Positions 32,805-42,059 are shown, counted from the first letter of the stretch. The stretch: DNA of 64,000 nucleotides from JBNKHG01 sp050290225 (GCA_050290225.1 JBNKHG010000069.1:9267-73266); one strand, 5' to 3'. Numbers and translations: made by a program. Notes: generated from the sequence alone by a model not told the origin.

Positions 32805-34022
32805 TCAACTGTACTTATGGATGAACTCCGTAATCAACGGGCGAATGTGTTTACGAAATTTGGATCCACTGAAGATACCGTAATGCCCTGCACCTTCCTG
32901 AACATGGTGTCGACGCATATCCTTTGGAATATTCGAGCAGATATCCTGGGCCGCACCTGTCTGGCCTATTCCCACAATGTCATCATCAGCCCCTTCCACA
33001 GTCAGCAGGGCTGTACTGTCGATGGCTTCGAAACGGACAGGTTCACCCTTATATTTGATAGCGCCGCGGGCAATTTCGTTGCGTTTGAAGACGCGTTGAA
33101 TGGTCTCCAGGTAAAACTCCGCCGGCATATCCAGCACCGCCATATACTCATCGTAAAAGCCCCGGAAGCGATCCGCATCTTCCTGCTCGCCAAACAGCAG
33201 GTTCTGGAAGAAATTTAAGTATTTCTTCGCGTGCGTCTGTGCATTCATGGAGATAAATCCACCGAGCTGCATAAAACCCGGGTATACCTCACGGCCGGCA
33301 CCGGGATACCCGTGGGGAACCTTCATAATCGCAAAATTGCGGAACCAGCCCATAGGATGGCGGCCGGCAAATTCGTTAACACGGGTCGGGTTTTTCGAGG
33401 TATCAATGGGGCCGGCCATTAATGTCAGTGACTTGGGTACACACTTGTGGTTCCGCTCCGCCATCACTGCAGTGGCGATCAACGCCTGAACTGCCGGCTG
33501 GCAGATAGCGATCACATGCGTTCTGTCACCAAGGAACTCCAGAAATTCAATCAGGTAAGTCACATAGACATCAAACGTAAACTTACCCACTCCGCGAGGG
33601 ACTTCACGCGCATCCAACCAGTCAGTGACATAGACTTCATGGTCCGGCAACAGCGCTTCGACCGTACCCTTGACCAAGGTGGCGTGATGACCCGACAACG
33701 GGGCTACCAGCAATACCTTGTGCTCGTCTTTATGGCCAACGCGCTTGAAGTGCATCAGGTCGCAAAAGGGTTTGCTATCCACCACTTCTTCGCGCACCGG
33801 AACCCTTTCGCCATCGATAGGGACTTGTTCGATATTAAACCCCAGTTTCTCGTAGCGACGCGTCAGGCGCATCCCGGTCTCAAGCGACGCGGTAGCAAGG
33901 CGGCCTGCCCAGGTATAGGAAAGCGGATTTGAGGGATGGCTGACCATATCGTGCGCCAGGCTGTAGCTATCATGCACGAGTTCAGCGGCCCGGGTTAAAT
34001 AGTCGTATGCCTGATAATGCAT
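32805..34022 (-). CDS. phaZ: Intracellular PHA depolymerase, copy 1
   Basis: 405 residues. Family hallmarks: N-terminal MHYQAYDYLTRAAEL, the Cys nucleophile in ICQPAVQ (about residue 183) and the final HVQEGAGHYGIFSG with catalytic His. Degrades intracellular polyhydroxybutyrate granules. A close paralogue lies at 38454. Confidence 0.93.
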   Translation of the reverse strand: MHYQAYDYLTRAAELVHDSYSLAHDMVSHPSNPLSYTWAGRLATASLETGMRLTRRYEKLGFNIEQVPIDGERVPVREEVVDSKPFCDLMHFKRVGHKDEHKVLLVAPLSGHHATLVKGTVEALLPDHEVYVTDWLDAREVPRGVGKFTFDVYVTYLIEFLEFLGDRTHVIAICQPAVQALIATAVMAERNHKCVPKSLTLMAGPIDTSKNPTRVNEFAGRHPMGWFRNFAIMKVPHGYPGAGREVYPGFMQLGGFISMNAQTHAKKYLNFFQNLLFGEQEDADRFRGFYDEYMAVLDMPAEFYLETIQRVFKRNEIARGAIKYKGEPVRFEAIDSTALLTVEGADDDIVGIGQTGAAQDICSNIPKDMRRHHVQEGAGHYGIFSGSKFRKHIRPLITEFIHKYS

Positions 34023-34099
34023 AACGGTTCTATCCTTGGATAAAAGCGCCTTGCAGGAAAGCGCCTTGGGTGAAATCGATATCGAGTTCTACACTTCGG

Positions 34100-34171
34100 A
34101 CCTATTAACCGATTGCCCGGAGTGACAGCGCTACTATTATGTATAGCAGTCCAGGCAATAGGTTAATAGGT
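34100..34171. repeat. 22-bp imperfect inverted repeat between phasin and depolymerase
   Basis: Arms of 22 bp (34100-34121 and 34150-34171) match at 20 positions; outer part ACCTATTAACC is perfect. The 28-bp loop has its own short dyad. Located upstream of the depolymerase start and just after the phasin terminator. Confidence 0.75.
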
Positions 34172-34192
34172 CTCCCCGACAAGGGAAGACCT
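34168..34192 (-). terminator. Terminator-like hairpin after phasin 1
   Basis: AGGTCTTCCC / GGGGAGACCT stem with 5-nt loop, 10 bp after the phasin stop; no T-run. Confidence 0.55.
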
Positions 34193-34201
34193 AATGCAAG
34201 G

Positions 34202-34555
34202 TTACTTGGCAACCTTGGCAACGTTGGCAACAGTGCTTTGCACGTCATCCATGGCGGATTTCAGCACTTCACCAGCCTGCTCCTGGGCGGAGCTCAATAC
34301 TTCGTAAGCATCTTTGGCAGCGGCTACAACTTTTTCCTGCACGCCTTCCATATAGGCCTTTTGCGCTTCGACCAGGCTGTTCACATCTTTCTTGTCGCTT
34401 ACGCCTTCGGCAAAGGCGACACCTTCGTTCAGCAGGCTGGAGAACAGGGCATTCTGCTTCTCCGCCAACTGCTGCAGCGCACTGGCGTTAACTGAGGCCA
34501 GATCAGTCATCGGCTTCAGGGACTTTTGGATTTGCTCATTTACTTTATCAAACAT
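34202..34555 (-). CDS. phaP: Phasin 1
   Basis: 117 residues from the ATG at 34555 (GAGGAAA ribosome site), not the upstream in-frame ATG. Phasin_2-type amphipathic helical protein: MFDKVNEQIQKSLKPMTDLASVNA, no Cys, rich in Ala, Gln and Lys. Coats PHA granules. Two PhaR-type palindromes lie 20-100 bp upstream. Confidence 0.88.
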   Translation of the reverse strand: MFDKVNEQIQKSLKPMTDLASVNASALQQLAEKQNALFSSLLNEGVAFAEGVSDKKDVNSLVEAQKAYMEGVQEKVVAAAKDAYEVLSSAQEQAGEVLKSAMDDVQSTVANVAKVAK

Positions 34556-34574
34556 GGCGGTTTCCTCTTGGGTC

Positions 34575-34589
34575 TGCTGCAAAGCAGCA
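34575..34589. promoter_or_regulatory. PhaR-type operator, phasin 1 proximal
   Basis: Perfect palindrome TGCTGCAAAGCAGCA (CTGC-N3-GCAG core) 20 bp upstream of the phasin ATG. Confidence 0.75.
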
Positions 34590-34641
34590 TTGATGATGTT
34601 GGCAGTTTATAGAAAGAAAGCGGGTTGGGTCAAAGACTTTT

Positions 34642-34656
34642 TGCTGCAAAGCAGCA
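34642..34656. promoter_or_regulatory. PhaR-type operator, phasin 1 distal
   Basis: Same 15-bp sequence TGCTGCAAAGCAGCA, 67 bp from the first (about 6.4 turns). Confidence 0.75.
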
Positions 34657-34724
34657 TTTATTTAGTATTTTTTGGAATAAAAATTAATGTATTTATTTCT
34701 TCAAAATTTTGCAACTGCACATAT

Positions 34725-34752
34725 AAAAAAACCCCGCCGTCACCGGAGGGGT
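34725..34752 (-). terminator. Terminator after phasin 2
   Basis: Minus strand ACCCCTCCGGTGACGGCGGGGT stem-loop followed by T7, 52 bp after the stop of the gene ending at 34804. Confidence 0.85.
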
Positions 34753-34803
34753 TTCTGTGCTTGTCACGATGGACAAACCGAGGGGACAATTACTCAATAG
34801 TGC

Positions 34804-35205
34804 TTATTTGTCGGCCTTTGTGGCAGCCTTGGTGGCAGCTTTGGGAGCAGCCTTGGGAGCAACAGGAGTGACGGCTGTGGCCGCTTCTTTAGCCTGAGTG
34901 AAAGCACCCTTCAGGATTTCACCCGCTTTCTCCTGGGTTTCAGCCATTACCGCGTACGCATCTTTGGCCGCAGTAACCACCTTTTCCTGTACACCTTCGG
35001 CATAAACCTTCTGCGCCTCAACAATACCGGCAATGTCCTTCTGGCCACTCAGGCCTTCGGCATAAGCCACACCGTCATTGAGCACGCCGGTAAACAGGGT
35101 GGTCTGCTGCTTGGCCAGTTGTTCCAGCGCCTTGGCGTTAATGGCAACCAGCTCGCCCATCGGCTGGAAAGAGTTTTGGAATTGCTCTGCAATCTTGTCA
35201 AACAT
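34804..35205 (-). CDS. phaP: Phasin 2 with Ala/Lys-rich tail
   Basis: 133 residues from the ATG at 35205 (GAGGA ribosome site). The N-terminal 105 residues parallel phasin 1 (MFDKIAEQFQNSFQPMGELVAINAKALEQL). The C-terminus adds a histone-like Pro/Ala/Lys tail (PKAAPKAATKAATKADK). Such tails occur in granule proteins that also touch DNA (PhaM/PhaF-like), so this copy may attach granules to the nucleoid; that is inference. Confidence 0.88.
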   Translation of the reverse strand: MFDKIAEQFQNSFQPMGELVAINAKALEQLAKQQTTLFTGVLNDGVAYAEGLSGQKDIAGIVEAQKVYAEGVQEKVVTAAKDAYAVMAETQEKAGEILKGAFTQAKEAATAVTPVAPKAAPKAATKAATKADK

Positions 35206-35316
35206 GTCGTTGTCCTCAGTGTGTGGTAAGCACGGCCAGCCAAGTAAAGGTTGCTGCACCGCAACAAGAATACATGTGAAGTTTAACCGTGAGAACAATC
35301 AGACGTCAATGCCTTT

Positions 35317-35331
35317 TGCTGCAACGCAGCA
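35317..35331. promoter_or_regulatory. PhaR-type operator upstream of phasin 2
   Basis: TGCTGC-AAC-GCAGCA, perfect arms, 112 bp upstream of the ATG. An imperfect site TGCTGC-ACC-GCAACA lies closer at 35252. Confidence 0.72.
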
Positions 35332-35392
35332 GACTGATTAAGAACATTTTGGAATAGATTTGCCAACTATCTATTACGGCATTGCTGCTTCG

Positions 35393-35407
35393 CAGCACGA
35401 CAGTACC
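35393..35407. promoter_or_regulatory. PhaR-type operator between phaR and phasin 2
   Basis: TGCTGC-TTC-GCAGCA, perfect arms, 31 bp after the phaR stop and upstream of phasin 2. Confidence 0.7.
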
Positions 35408-35437
35408 AGGTGTGCTGGAAAATTGGCAAATCAAGTA

Positions 35438-35872
35438 TTAATCATCACCCTCATCGGATTTCTTGGGCTTGTTCCAAACGCCCATATTCTGTTCCATCAT
35501 CTTGCCGAACATACCCAGCGGGCTGACTTCCACCAGGTTTTTCATCATGCCCTGTACCGCATCCTGCTGCTCCATAAAGCTTGCCAGGCTTTGCTCCAGA
35601 TATTGACGTACAAATACTTGCATGTCGCCGCCATAGAACCGAATCAGCTGTTTTAACAGGCTATTGGTTAACAGCGACTGTTGCTCGTTGGTTTCAGACT
35701 CGCTGATAATTTGCAGCAAAATACTCTTGGTCAAATCCTCACCCGACTTGGAATCCACCACTTCAAAGTCATTGTGGCCGATAACCAGCTGTTTGATGTA
35801 GTCCAGATTGACATAGGTACTTTGAGAGGTGTCGTAGAGACGACGATTGGGATACTTCTTGATGGTGATCAA
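35438..35872 (-). CDS. phaR: PHA synthesis repressor PhaR
   Basis: 144 residues. The N-terminal DNA-binding domain has the family signature ITIKKYPNRRLYDTSQSTYVNLDYIKQL, followed by the PHB-accumulation regulatory domain. It binds PHA polymer and, when polymer is absent, represses phasin genes. The CTGC-N3-GCAG palindromes downstream are its likely targets. Lies between phaC and phasin 2, same strand. Confidence 0.95.
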   Translation of the reverse strand: MITIKKYPNRRLYDTSQSTYVNLDYIKQLVIGHNDFEVVDSKSGEDLTKSILLQIISESETNEQQSLLTNSLLKQLIRFYGGDMQVFVRQYLEQSLASFMEQQDAVQGMMKNLVEVSPLGMFGKMMEQNMGVWNKPKKSDEGDD

Positions 35873-35935
35873 CGGAGGCTCCGACTCTTGATAATATATC
35901 GCCGCAGTATATCAGCCCCCCACAGACCGCGAAAC

Positions 35936-35961
35936 AAGCCCCTACCCGGCGGCAGGGGCTT
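35936..35961 (-). terminator. Terminator between phaC and phaR
   Basis: AAGCCCCTGCCGCCGGGTAGGGGCTT-type hairpin with a short T-rich 3' side, 14 bp after the phaC stop. Confidence 0.65.
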
Positions 35962-35975
35962 TGGCTGTGCGAGAA

Positions 35976-37751
35976 TCAGATTCTCACTTTGACGTAACTG
36001 CCGGGAGCATTTTCCAACGGGGGATATTTCTTGTGACTCCCGGGCATACCGGCCTTGATCTGCTCTCCGGACATGGGGGCCAACCACTCGCTCCAGTTTG
36101 GCCACCAGGACCCCTCGCGCAACTCTGCGCCCTCGAACCAGGCTTCAGCAGTCTCCGGCTGCTCCTCATTGAGCCAGTGGGGATATTTGCCGCCCTCGAC
36201 CGGATTGATCACGCCGGCCAGGTGACCGGAACCGGCCAACACAAACCGGGTCGGACCGGAAAACATATGCACGCCCTTGTAGGCACCCTGCCAAAGTACA
36301 ATATGGTCCGCTATGGTGGAGAGAAAATAGGCGGGTATATCAATCTTGCTTAAATCGATCGGCACATCATCGATCACGATACCGCCAGGCTCTTTCAACT
36401 TGTTCTCTATATAGGTGGATCGTACATACTGCTTGAAGCAGCCAGCGGTGATATTGGTGGCATCACTGTTCCAGTAAAGGATATCAAAGGCGGCCGGGTC
36501 CTGGCCTTTGAGGTAGTTGTGAATAAAGTAGGACCAGAACAGATTGTTTTCCCGCAGCATACTGAAACTCAGCCCCAGGATTCGGCCATCAAAAATACCT
36601 TTCATATCCGCATTTTTCTCAATCAGCGGCACCATCTGTTCCGACAGGTAATGCCCTACCTCTCCCGGCTCGGAGAAGTCCAACAACGTGGTGAGAAAGG
36701 TCAGGGAATTGATGCGCTCGTCACCCTTGGCCCGCAAATATGCGGCGGTGGTCGCCAACAGGGTGCCGCCGACACAAAAGCCCACCATATTAACCTTGTC
36801 CGCACCGGTGATGGCCTGCGCCACATCCAGCGCTGCGATGGGCCCCTCTTTGACATAGTCGCCCCAGTCCTTGTTTCCGAGAGCAGCATCGGGATTGACC
36901 CAAGAGATCATAAACACCGAATAGCCCTGTGACACCAGCCAGCGCGCCATTGATTTTTTCTGGTCCAGGTCGAGGATATAGTATTTGTTGATAAAGGGCG
37001 GGGTTATCACCACCGGACGCTGGAACACCTCCGGCGTGGACGGGGCGTAGTGAATCAACTGCATCAGGTCATTTTGATAGACCACCTTGCCCGGCGTGGT
37101 GGCCAGGTTTTCCCCCAGGGTAAAGGCATCCGGGTCTGTCTGGGTGATTTTGAATGCCTCGATCGGGCTTTGCTCCAGATCCCGCATGTAGTTTTCCATG
37201 CCCTTCACCAGATTCTGACCCTGGGTGTCCAGGATTTCCCGGCAGACTTCCGGGTTGGTGAGGATATAGTTAGTGGGCGAGACCGAGTTGATGTACTGGC
37301 GGGTGTAGAACTTGACCTGCTCCGCAGCCTTGGGATCGGAGAATTGAAGCGAGTCCACCATCGTTTGCAGCATCTGCGAGTTTAGCAAATAAGCCTGTTT
37401 CAGGTAGTTGTAGACGGGGTTTTCCGACCAGTCCTCGTCGTTAAAACGCTTGTCTCCGCGCTCCTCGGAAATCACCGGATCCACTTTTTCGCCCAACATG
37501 GCTTTGGTGGCGCTCTGCCACAACGCCACTTGCTTTTCCATAAACGCCATCTGCTGACTGACCAGTTTGGCGGTATCCACCTGCACCCCGTTTGACAGCA
37601 GTTCGGTCAGCTTTTTCGGGTCGAACATCGACGCCACATCGGCGGGTTCCCCCCCAAGCTTGCGCGTTAACACTTCCTGAACCATGGAATTAAACATGCC
37701 GGAGAACTTCTCCAGGTATTCCAGTACAGCAGCTTGATTATTTTCTTCCAC
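35976..37751 (-). CDS. phaC: Class I polyhydroxyalkanoate synthase
   Basis: 591 residues, normal for class I. Lipase-like box GFCVGG (Cys nucleophile about residue 325), catalytic Asp in STIADHIV and His in AGSGHLAG. Polymerises (R)-3-hydroxyacyl-CoA into granules. First gene of the phaC-phaR-phasin run on this strand. Confidence 0.96.
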   Translation of the reverse strand: MEENNQAAVLEYLEKFSGMFNSMVQEVLTRKLGGEPADVASMFDPKKLTELLSNGVQVDTAKLVSQQMAFMEKQVALWQSATKAMLGEKVDPVISEERGDKRFNDEDWSENPVYNYLKQAYLLNSQMLQTMVDSLQFSDPKAAEQVKFYTRQYINSVSPTNYILTNPEVCREILDTQGQNLVKGMENYMRDLEQSPIEAFKITQTDPDAFTLGENLATTPGKVVYQNDLMQLIHYAPSTPEVFQRPVVITPPFINKYYILDLDQKKSMARWLVSQGYSVFMISWVNPDAALGNKDWGDYVKEGPIAALDVAQAITGADKVNMVGFCVGGTLLATTAAYLRAKGDERINSLTFLTTLLDFSEPGEVGHYLSEQMVPLIEKNADMKGIFDGRILGLSFSMLRENNLFWSYFIHNYLKGQDPAAFDILYWNSDATNITAGCFKQYVRSTYIENKLKEPGGIVIDDVPIDLSKIDIPAYFLSTIADHIVLWQGAYKGVHMFSGPTRFVLAGSGHLAGVINPVEGGKYPHWLNEEQPETAEAWFEGAELREGSWWPNWSEWLAPMSGEQIKAGMPGSHKKYPPLENAPGSYVKVRI

Positions 37752-37927
37752 AGACTACTCCCGATTACGATTTAAAAAATACGTTCAAAAACAATCCCAA
37801 AGACAGTAATTGAGTGGCGCCCTTTACCTATATAGCACGAAATATCTGTCAACCTGATTACATAACACGAGAAAAGTGAATAATCACTTCAGAAAACATT
37901 ACTCAGCGGCCAGGGACATCAAGACCA

Positions 37928-38164
37928 TTATTTTTTTTGGCTTAGATTGATGAATCCTTCCATGAGCTTCTGGTAGGAGGAGAAAGCCCGCTGACTCTCT
38001 GCCAAAAAGGGCTGTAGCATGGCGTTCAAGGTTTCATTGCCACCGTTTTTCAGCTGTTCACCGAGGGAATTCAGCATGGCCTCGTGAAACTTACTGACAT
38101 CGGGCCAGCCCATCAATTCGCGTGCCTCCTGGGGGGAGAGATCGACTTCAATATTGACTTTCAC
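37928..38164 (-). CDS. Small DUF6489-like protein of the PHA locus
   Basis: 78 residues from the GTG at 38164 (GAGGA upstream), starting MKVNIEVDLSPQEARELMGWPDV. I recall this N-terminus from small uncharacterised proteins (DUF6489) found near PHA genes. Helical; a granule-associated role is likely from context but unproven. Confidence 0.7.
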   Translation of the reverse strand: MKVNIEVDLSPQEARELMGWPDVSKFHEAMLNSLGEQLKNGGNETLNAMLQPFLAESQRAFSSYQKLMEGFINLSQKK

Positions 38165-38453
38165 AGCGCTGAATCCTCTTAAGATTGTAAGCGTGTTGAA
38201 ATAGGTGTCATGCACTTATTTTGCAGTGCAGCAATTATAACAGACCTTACAGACACAGGAAGTTAAAAATTGAAAAAAAATTGATCAACTTTCACCGAAT
38301 TTCCACCCAATTGATACAACTTAATCATCTATTAACGCTTCCGGGTATTGCGCTCAACCCATTATTGGCACTAAAGTCCCTATAAATATATATTATTAAT
38401 AATAATGAAAAGCCATATAACTAATAATCAATTGGCATTTAGGAGGACCGCCC

Positions 38454-39695
38454 TTGCGTTATCAGACCTATGACTTCTATACCCGCGCCGCAGAGAACAT
38501 GAACGGTTTTTTCGCCCTCGGCCATCAGATTATGTCCCACCCGTCGAACCCGTGGTCCTATACCCTGCTCGGCAAATCCATGGCCGCCGGCTTTGAAAGC
38601 GCTAACCGCACCACTAAACGCTACGATAAAATAGGCTTTCACTATGACTCCACCACGGTGAGCGGTGAGTCAGTTCGAGTGATTGAAGAGGTTGTGCGGG
38701 ACAAACCCTTTTGCCAGCTGCGACGCTTTAAACGCGAGGCAACAAACGGCCATACCCAAAAACAGATAGAGGCTCAACCCAAGCTGTTGGTGGTCGCAGC
38801 GCTCTCCGGCCACCATGCCACCCTGTTGAAAGACACCGTCAAGGCGATGCTGCCGGATCACGATGTCTATATCACCGACTGGGCCGATGCCCGCAATGTG
38901 CCGCTCGAAGAGGGTTCATTCGGTTTTGACGAATACGTCAGTTACCTGATCGAATTTATGGAAACCCTGGGGCCCAACAGCCATACACTGGCAGTGTGCC
39001 AACCAACGGTACAGGCACTGATTGCCACGGCGGTCATGTCCGAACAGAACAATCCTTGCGCCCCCAAAACCCTGACCCTGATGGCCGGCCCCATCGATAC
39101 CCGCATCAATCCCAACCAGGTAAATGAATACGCCGCCTCACACAGTATCGACTTTTTTCGCAAGTTCGCGATCATGACCGTGCCTTTTGGCTATGCCGGT
39201 GCCGGGCGCCGGGTTTACCCGGGCTTTTTGCAGCTGGGCTCCTTTATGGCCATGAACCTGGACTCACACCTCAAAAAACACCTGGATTATTTCACCAGTA
39301 TCATGTTCGGCAAACACGAAGTGGCCGAAACGCACCGCGAGTTTTACGACGAGTATATGGCGGTGCTGGACATGTCCGAGGAATTTTATCTGGAGACATT
39401 GGAGAAGGTGTTTATCGAACACCACCTGCCAACGGGCAAAATCACCTATGGCGGCGAGCCGGTGGATTTCAGTGCAATAAAAAATACCGCGCTACACACC
39501 GTGGAAGGCGAACAGGACGACATTTGCTCCGTCGGCCAAACGGAAGCAGCCCAGGTTCTCTGCACCAGCCTCCCCGATAATATGCGTCTGCACGATGTAC
39601 ATCCCGGCGTGGGGCACTACGGGATTTTCAGCGGTTCGCGATTCAGGAATGAGATCGCGCCCAAGTTGAGGAATTTTATAGCCAGTCACGATTAG
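38454..39695 (+). CDS. phaZ: Intracellular PHA depolymerase, copy 2 (TTG start)
   Basis: 413 residues. The TTG start has a near-perfect AGGAGG site seven bp upstream and aligns with the N-terminus of copy 1. Cys nucleophile in VCQPTVQ and a final GVGHYGIFSG. A Gln-rich insert (NGHTQKQIEAQ) near residue 95 is absent from copy 1. Divergent from the phaC cluster, suggesting separate control of the two copies. Confidence 0.92.
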   Translation: MRYQTYDFYTRAAENMNGFFALGHQIMSHPSNPWSYTLLGKSMAAGFESANRTTKRYDKIGFHYDSTTVSGESVRVIEEVVRDKPFCQLRRFKREATNGHTQKQIEAQPKLLVVAALSGHHATLLKDTVKAMLPDHDVYITDWADARNVPLEEGSFGFDEYVSYLIEFMETLGPNSHTLAVCQPTVQALIATAVMSEQNNPCAPKTLTLMAGPIDTRINPNQVNEYAASHSIDFFRKFAIMTVPFGYAGAGRRVYPGFLQLGSFMAMNLDSHLKKHLDYFTSIMFGKHEVAETHREFYDEYMAVLDMSEEFYLETLEKVFIEHHLPTGKITYGGEPVDFSAIKNTALHTVEGEQDDICSVGQTEAAQVLCTSLPDNMRLHDVHPGVGHYGIFSGSRFRNEIAPKLRNFIASHD

Positions 39696-39791
39696 GAAAG
39701 TGGGCACTTAACAGCGTCTTCTTTCCCGCTTTTTTCCCGCGTTAGGCAGGTTCTGTCACACCACTGCCCAACTACCTACGTTGAAAAGCCT

Positions 39792-39830
39792 ATGCGTCGC
39801 TGCTTCTGGAAAACCAGAACAGCGACGCAT
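39792..39830. terminator. Long hairpin between convergent phaZ2 and bdhA
   Basis: ATGCGTCGCTG and TTCTGG pair with CCAGAA and CAGCGACGCAT around an AAAA loop, with one bulged base; 17 bp of stem. No T-run, so a strong bidirectional terminator or mRNA end protector. Confidence 0.75.
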
Positions 39831-39853
39831 TCCAGTGCGCCGTGTTGAATTCG

Positions 39854-40618
39854 TTAGCGCGCAGTCCAAGCGCCATCCAGCACCATGGTCTGCGCCGTCA
39901 TATTGCGAGCTGCATCGCCAATCAAATAACCCACCGTACCGCATATCTCCTCGAGAGAGATGAAACTCTTCTTTGGCATAGGGGCCAACATAATATCGTT
40001 AATCACATCCTCCTCGGAGATACCGTGAGTCCTGGCCTGGTCGGCGATCTGTTTTTCCACCAGGGCAGTTTTGACGTAGGCCGGGCAGATCGTGTTTATG
40101 GTAATGTCCTGATCCGCGGTCTCCAGGGCTATCACCTTCGAAAACCCGATCAGGCCGTGCTTGGCCGCCACGTAGGCACTTTTATAGGGCGAGGCCACCA
40201 GTCCGTGGATAGAGCCTATATTGACGATGCGGCCAAAGTTATTGGCCCGCATCAGGGGCAGGCAGGCGCGGGTCAACATCGCCGGCCCCACCAACAGGAC
40301 ATCGTTGACAAGTTTCCATGTGTCCACCGGAAACTCCTCCAGCGGCGACACATGCTGGATACCGGCATTGTTGAGGAGAACATCCACGCGGCCATCGGAC
40401 TCGCGGATAGCAGCCACAACGGCATCGATATCCGCCTGTGAGGTGACATCCAGCTTAAGGGGCGTGACCTCGCCGGACATTTTCCCCGCCGCCTCCTGCG
40501 CCGCAGCCAGGTTCATATCCGTTGCCCAAACCTTGTATCCTTCAGCGGCCAGGTATTCCGCCACCGCAAATCCGATACCACTGGCGGCGCCAGTGACCAG
40601 AGCTGTTTTCGTTCCCAT
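39854..40618 (-). CDS. bdhA: 3-Hydroxybutyrate dehydrogenase
   Basis: 254 residues, short-chain dehydrogenase: TGAASGIGFAVAEYLA, NNAG, catalytic YVAAKHGLIG and the C-terminal VLDGAWTAR typical of D-3-hydroxybutyrate dehydrogenases. Oxidises the depolymerase product to acetoacetate, completing PHA breakdown. Confidence 0.92.
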   Translation of the reverse strand: MGTKTALVTGAASGIGFAVAEYLAAEGYKVWATDMNLAAAQEAAGKMSGEVTPLKLDVTSQADIDAVVAAIRESDGRVDVLLNNAGIQHVSPLEEFPVDTWKLVNDVLLVGPAMLTRACLPLMRANNFGRIVNIGSIHGLVASPYKSAYVAAKHGLIGFSKVIALETADQDITINTICPAYVKTALVEKQIADQARTHGISEEDVINDIMLAPMPKKSFISLEEICGTVGYLIGDAARNMTAQTMVLDGAWTAR

Positions 40619-40938
40619 TGCATCACCCCATTAATTCAACAGTGCCCAGGAGTCTGGCGAACCTTAGGTGTTCGTCGCGAGCAAGGTGGGAGGGCCAGCG
40701 CAATTTTTCACGATTTTAAGGTGCATAGTGGGCCTATGTAACGAATATTCGGGAAAATTTGAGCCGCCCATCCACCGGCGCAGTAGAACAGCCTCAAGTC
40801 CGACAGACTCCTCGGCTTTAAACTCGACAGCGAGCTTACCGCAGTACGACGACGAGTCCAATGGTGTCTCGACAAACCAACTGTCATACTTTAGTTGCAA
40901 GGCTATCTCGCGGCAGCCTTTAGACAAGCGAGACTCAT
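40619..40938. other. Intergenic region, no gene seen
   Basis: 320 bp between divergent bdhA and the rhomboid gene; short open frames on both strands overlap and have no ribosome sites. Presumed promoter region. Confidence 0.4.
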
Positions 40939-41643
40939 ATGCAAAAATATTCTCCGCAACAACAAGTGCCAACCCAAGCTTCCCTGGGCTACAGCGTGCT
41001 GGCGGCGACGGCTTTTACCGGGTTGCTTTGGTGGATAAAGCTGTGTGAATCACTGTTTGGCTGGGACCTGCATGAACTGGCGATCTATCCGCGTGCGACC
41101 AGCGGGCTGATCGGCATAATCACCGCGCCCCTTATCCACGGCTCCTGGCAACACCTGTCCAGTAACACGCTGCCGATACTGTTACTGGGCAGTATCCTGT
41201 TGTATGGCTACCCCAGATCCCGCTGGTGGACACTGGGTCTGGTGTGGCTGCTGTCGGGACTGGGGGTGTGGATCTTCGGTCGTACCAGCTACCACTTCGG
41301 CGCCAGCGGCTTGAGTCACGGTATGTTCTTTTTTCTGTTTGTGGGCGGTATCTTGCGACGCGACAAGCGCTCCATCGCCCTGCTGATGGTGGCCTTTTTT
41401 ATGTATGGCACCATGCTGGTTACGATATTTCCCCAGGGACCGGGGATCTCCTTTGAGTACCACCTGTTCGGAGCCCTGGGTGGCAGCCTGTGCGCACTCG
41501 GTTTTCGCCACCAGGACCCCAAGGCCGAGGAAAAGTCCTATAGTTGGGAACAGGCGGCAGGCGATGAGGCGGATAGCGAAGACCCCATTATCGGAGACCA
41601 ATGGAAGATCGACAGTGACAATAAACCCGATGACAGGATGTGA
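40939..41643 (+). CDS. Rhomboid-family intramembrane serine protease
   Basis: 234 residues, six membrane segments. Catalytic Ser in FGASGLSHG, His in EYHLFGALGG, and the oxyanion motif HGSWQHLSSN are all present. Cytoplasmic tail after residue 195 is acidic. Substrate unknown. Confidence 0.9.
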   Translation: MQKYSPQQQVPTQASLGYSVLAATAFTGLLWWIKLCESLFGWDLHELAIYPRATSGLIGIITAPLIHGSWQHLSSNTLPILLLGSILLYGYPRSRWWTLGLVWLLSGLGVWIFGRTSYHFGASGLSHGMFFFLFVGGILRRDKRSIALLMVAFFMYGTMLVTIFPQGPGISFEYHLFGALGGSLCALGFRHQDPKAEEKSYSWEQAAGDEADSEDPIIGDQWKIDSDNKPDDRM

Positions 41644-41782
41644 CCGGGTCGTTTATTTGTTAACACGTGCATCTGTATCCATTTAAACCTGATATTGCAC
41701 ATTGAGAGGATACAGTCGAACTCGTCTGGCAGGGTGGATTGTGCCAGTAGCGGATCGATTTGGTAGGTAGTTTGATGTGCGT

Positions 41783-41919
41783 CCGGTGGCGGTGGATTCT
41801 TGCGGTGTTTCCGGCAGTAGTGGGTTCTTGAGGTGTTTCCTGCGGCGGGGGATTCCTGGTGTGTTCCTGCGGTGGTGGATTCCTGAGGTGTTCCCGGTGG
41901 TGGTGGATTCCTGATAGCT
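41783..41919. repeat. Five degenerate 27-28-bp tandem repeats
   Basis: Units of 28, 28, 27, 27 and 27 bp resembling CCTGCGGTGGTGGATTCCTG plus GGTGTT. They create long open frames on the minus strand (Pro/Thr/Gly-rich) that I take as artefacts. Confidence 0.8.
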
Positions 41920-41935
41920 AAAATCGAAGTGCTGA

Positions 41936-42059
41936 GCCAAGGGGTGCCAGGGGTGTTGTAAGCAGTGGACAGGTCGTCCACGGTAGCGCGTGAGGGCAGG
42001 GTGATACGGCATTCCGGGAGCCCTCCCGCGCGGCGTCAACACCCCTGGCACCCCTTGGC
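41936..42059. repeat. 124-bp element bounded by a perfect 23-bp inverted repeat
   Basis: Arms at 41936-41958 and 42037-42059 are exact inverse complements (beginning GCCAAGGGGTGCC) with a 78-bp centre. No coding sequence. Could be a small non-autonomous mobile element or a regulatory hairpin. Confidence 0.8.

Noticed and set aside
41538..42051. Two overlapping minus-strand open frames with Pro/Thr/Gly repeats
   Set aside because: They arise from the 27-bp tandem repeats, have no ribosome site and overlap the end of the rhomboid gene.
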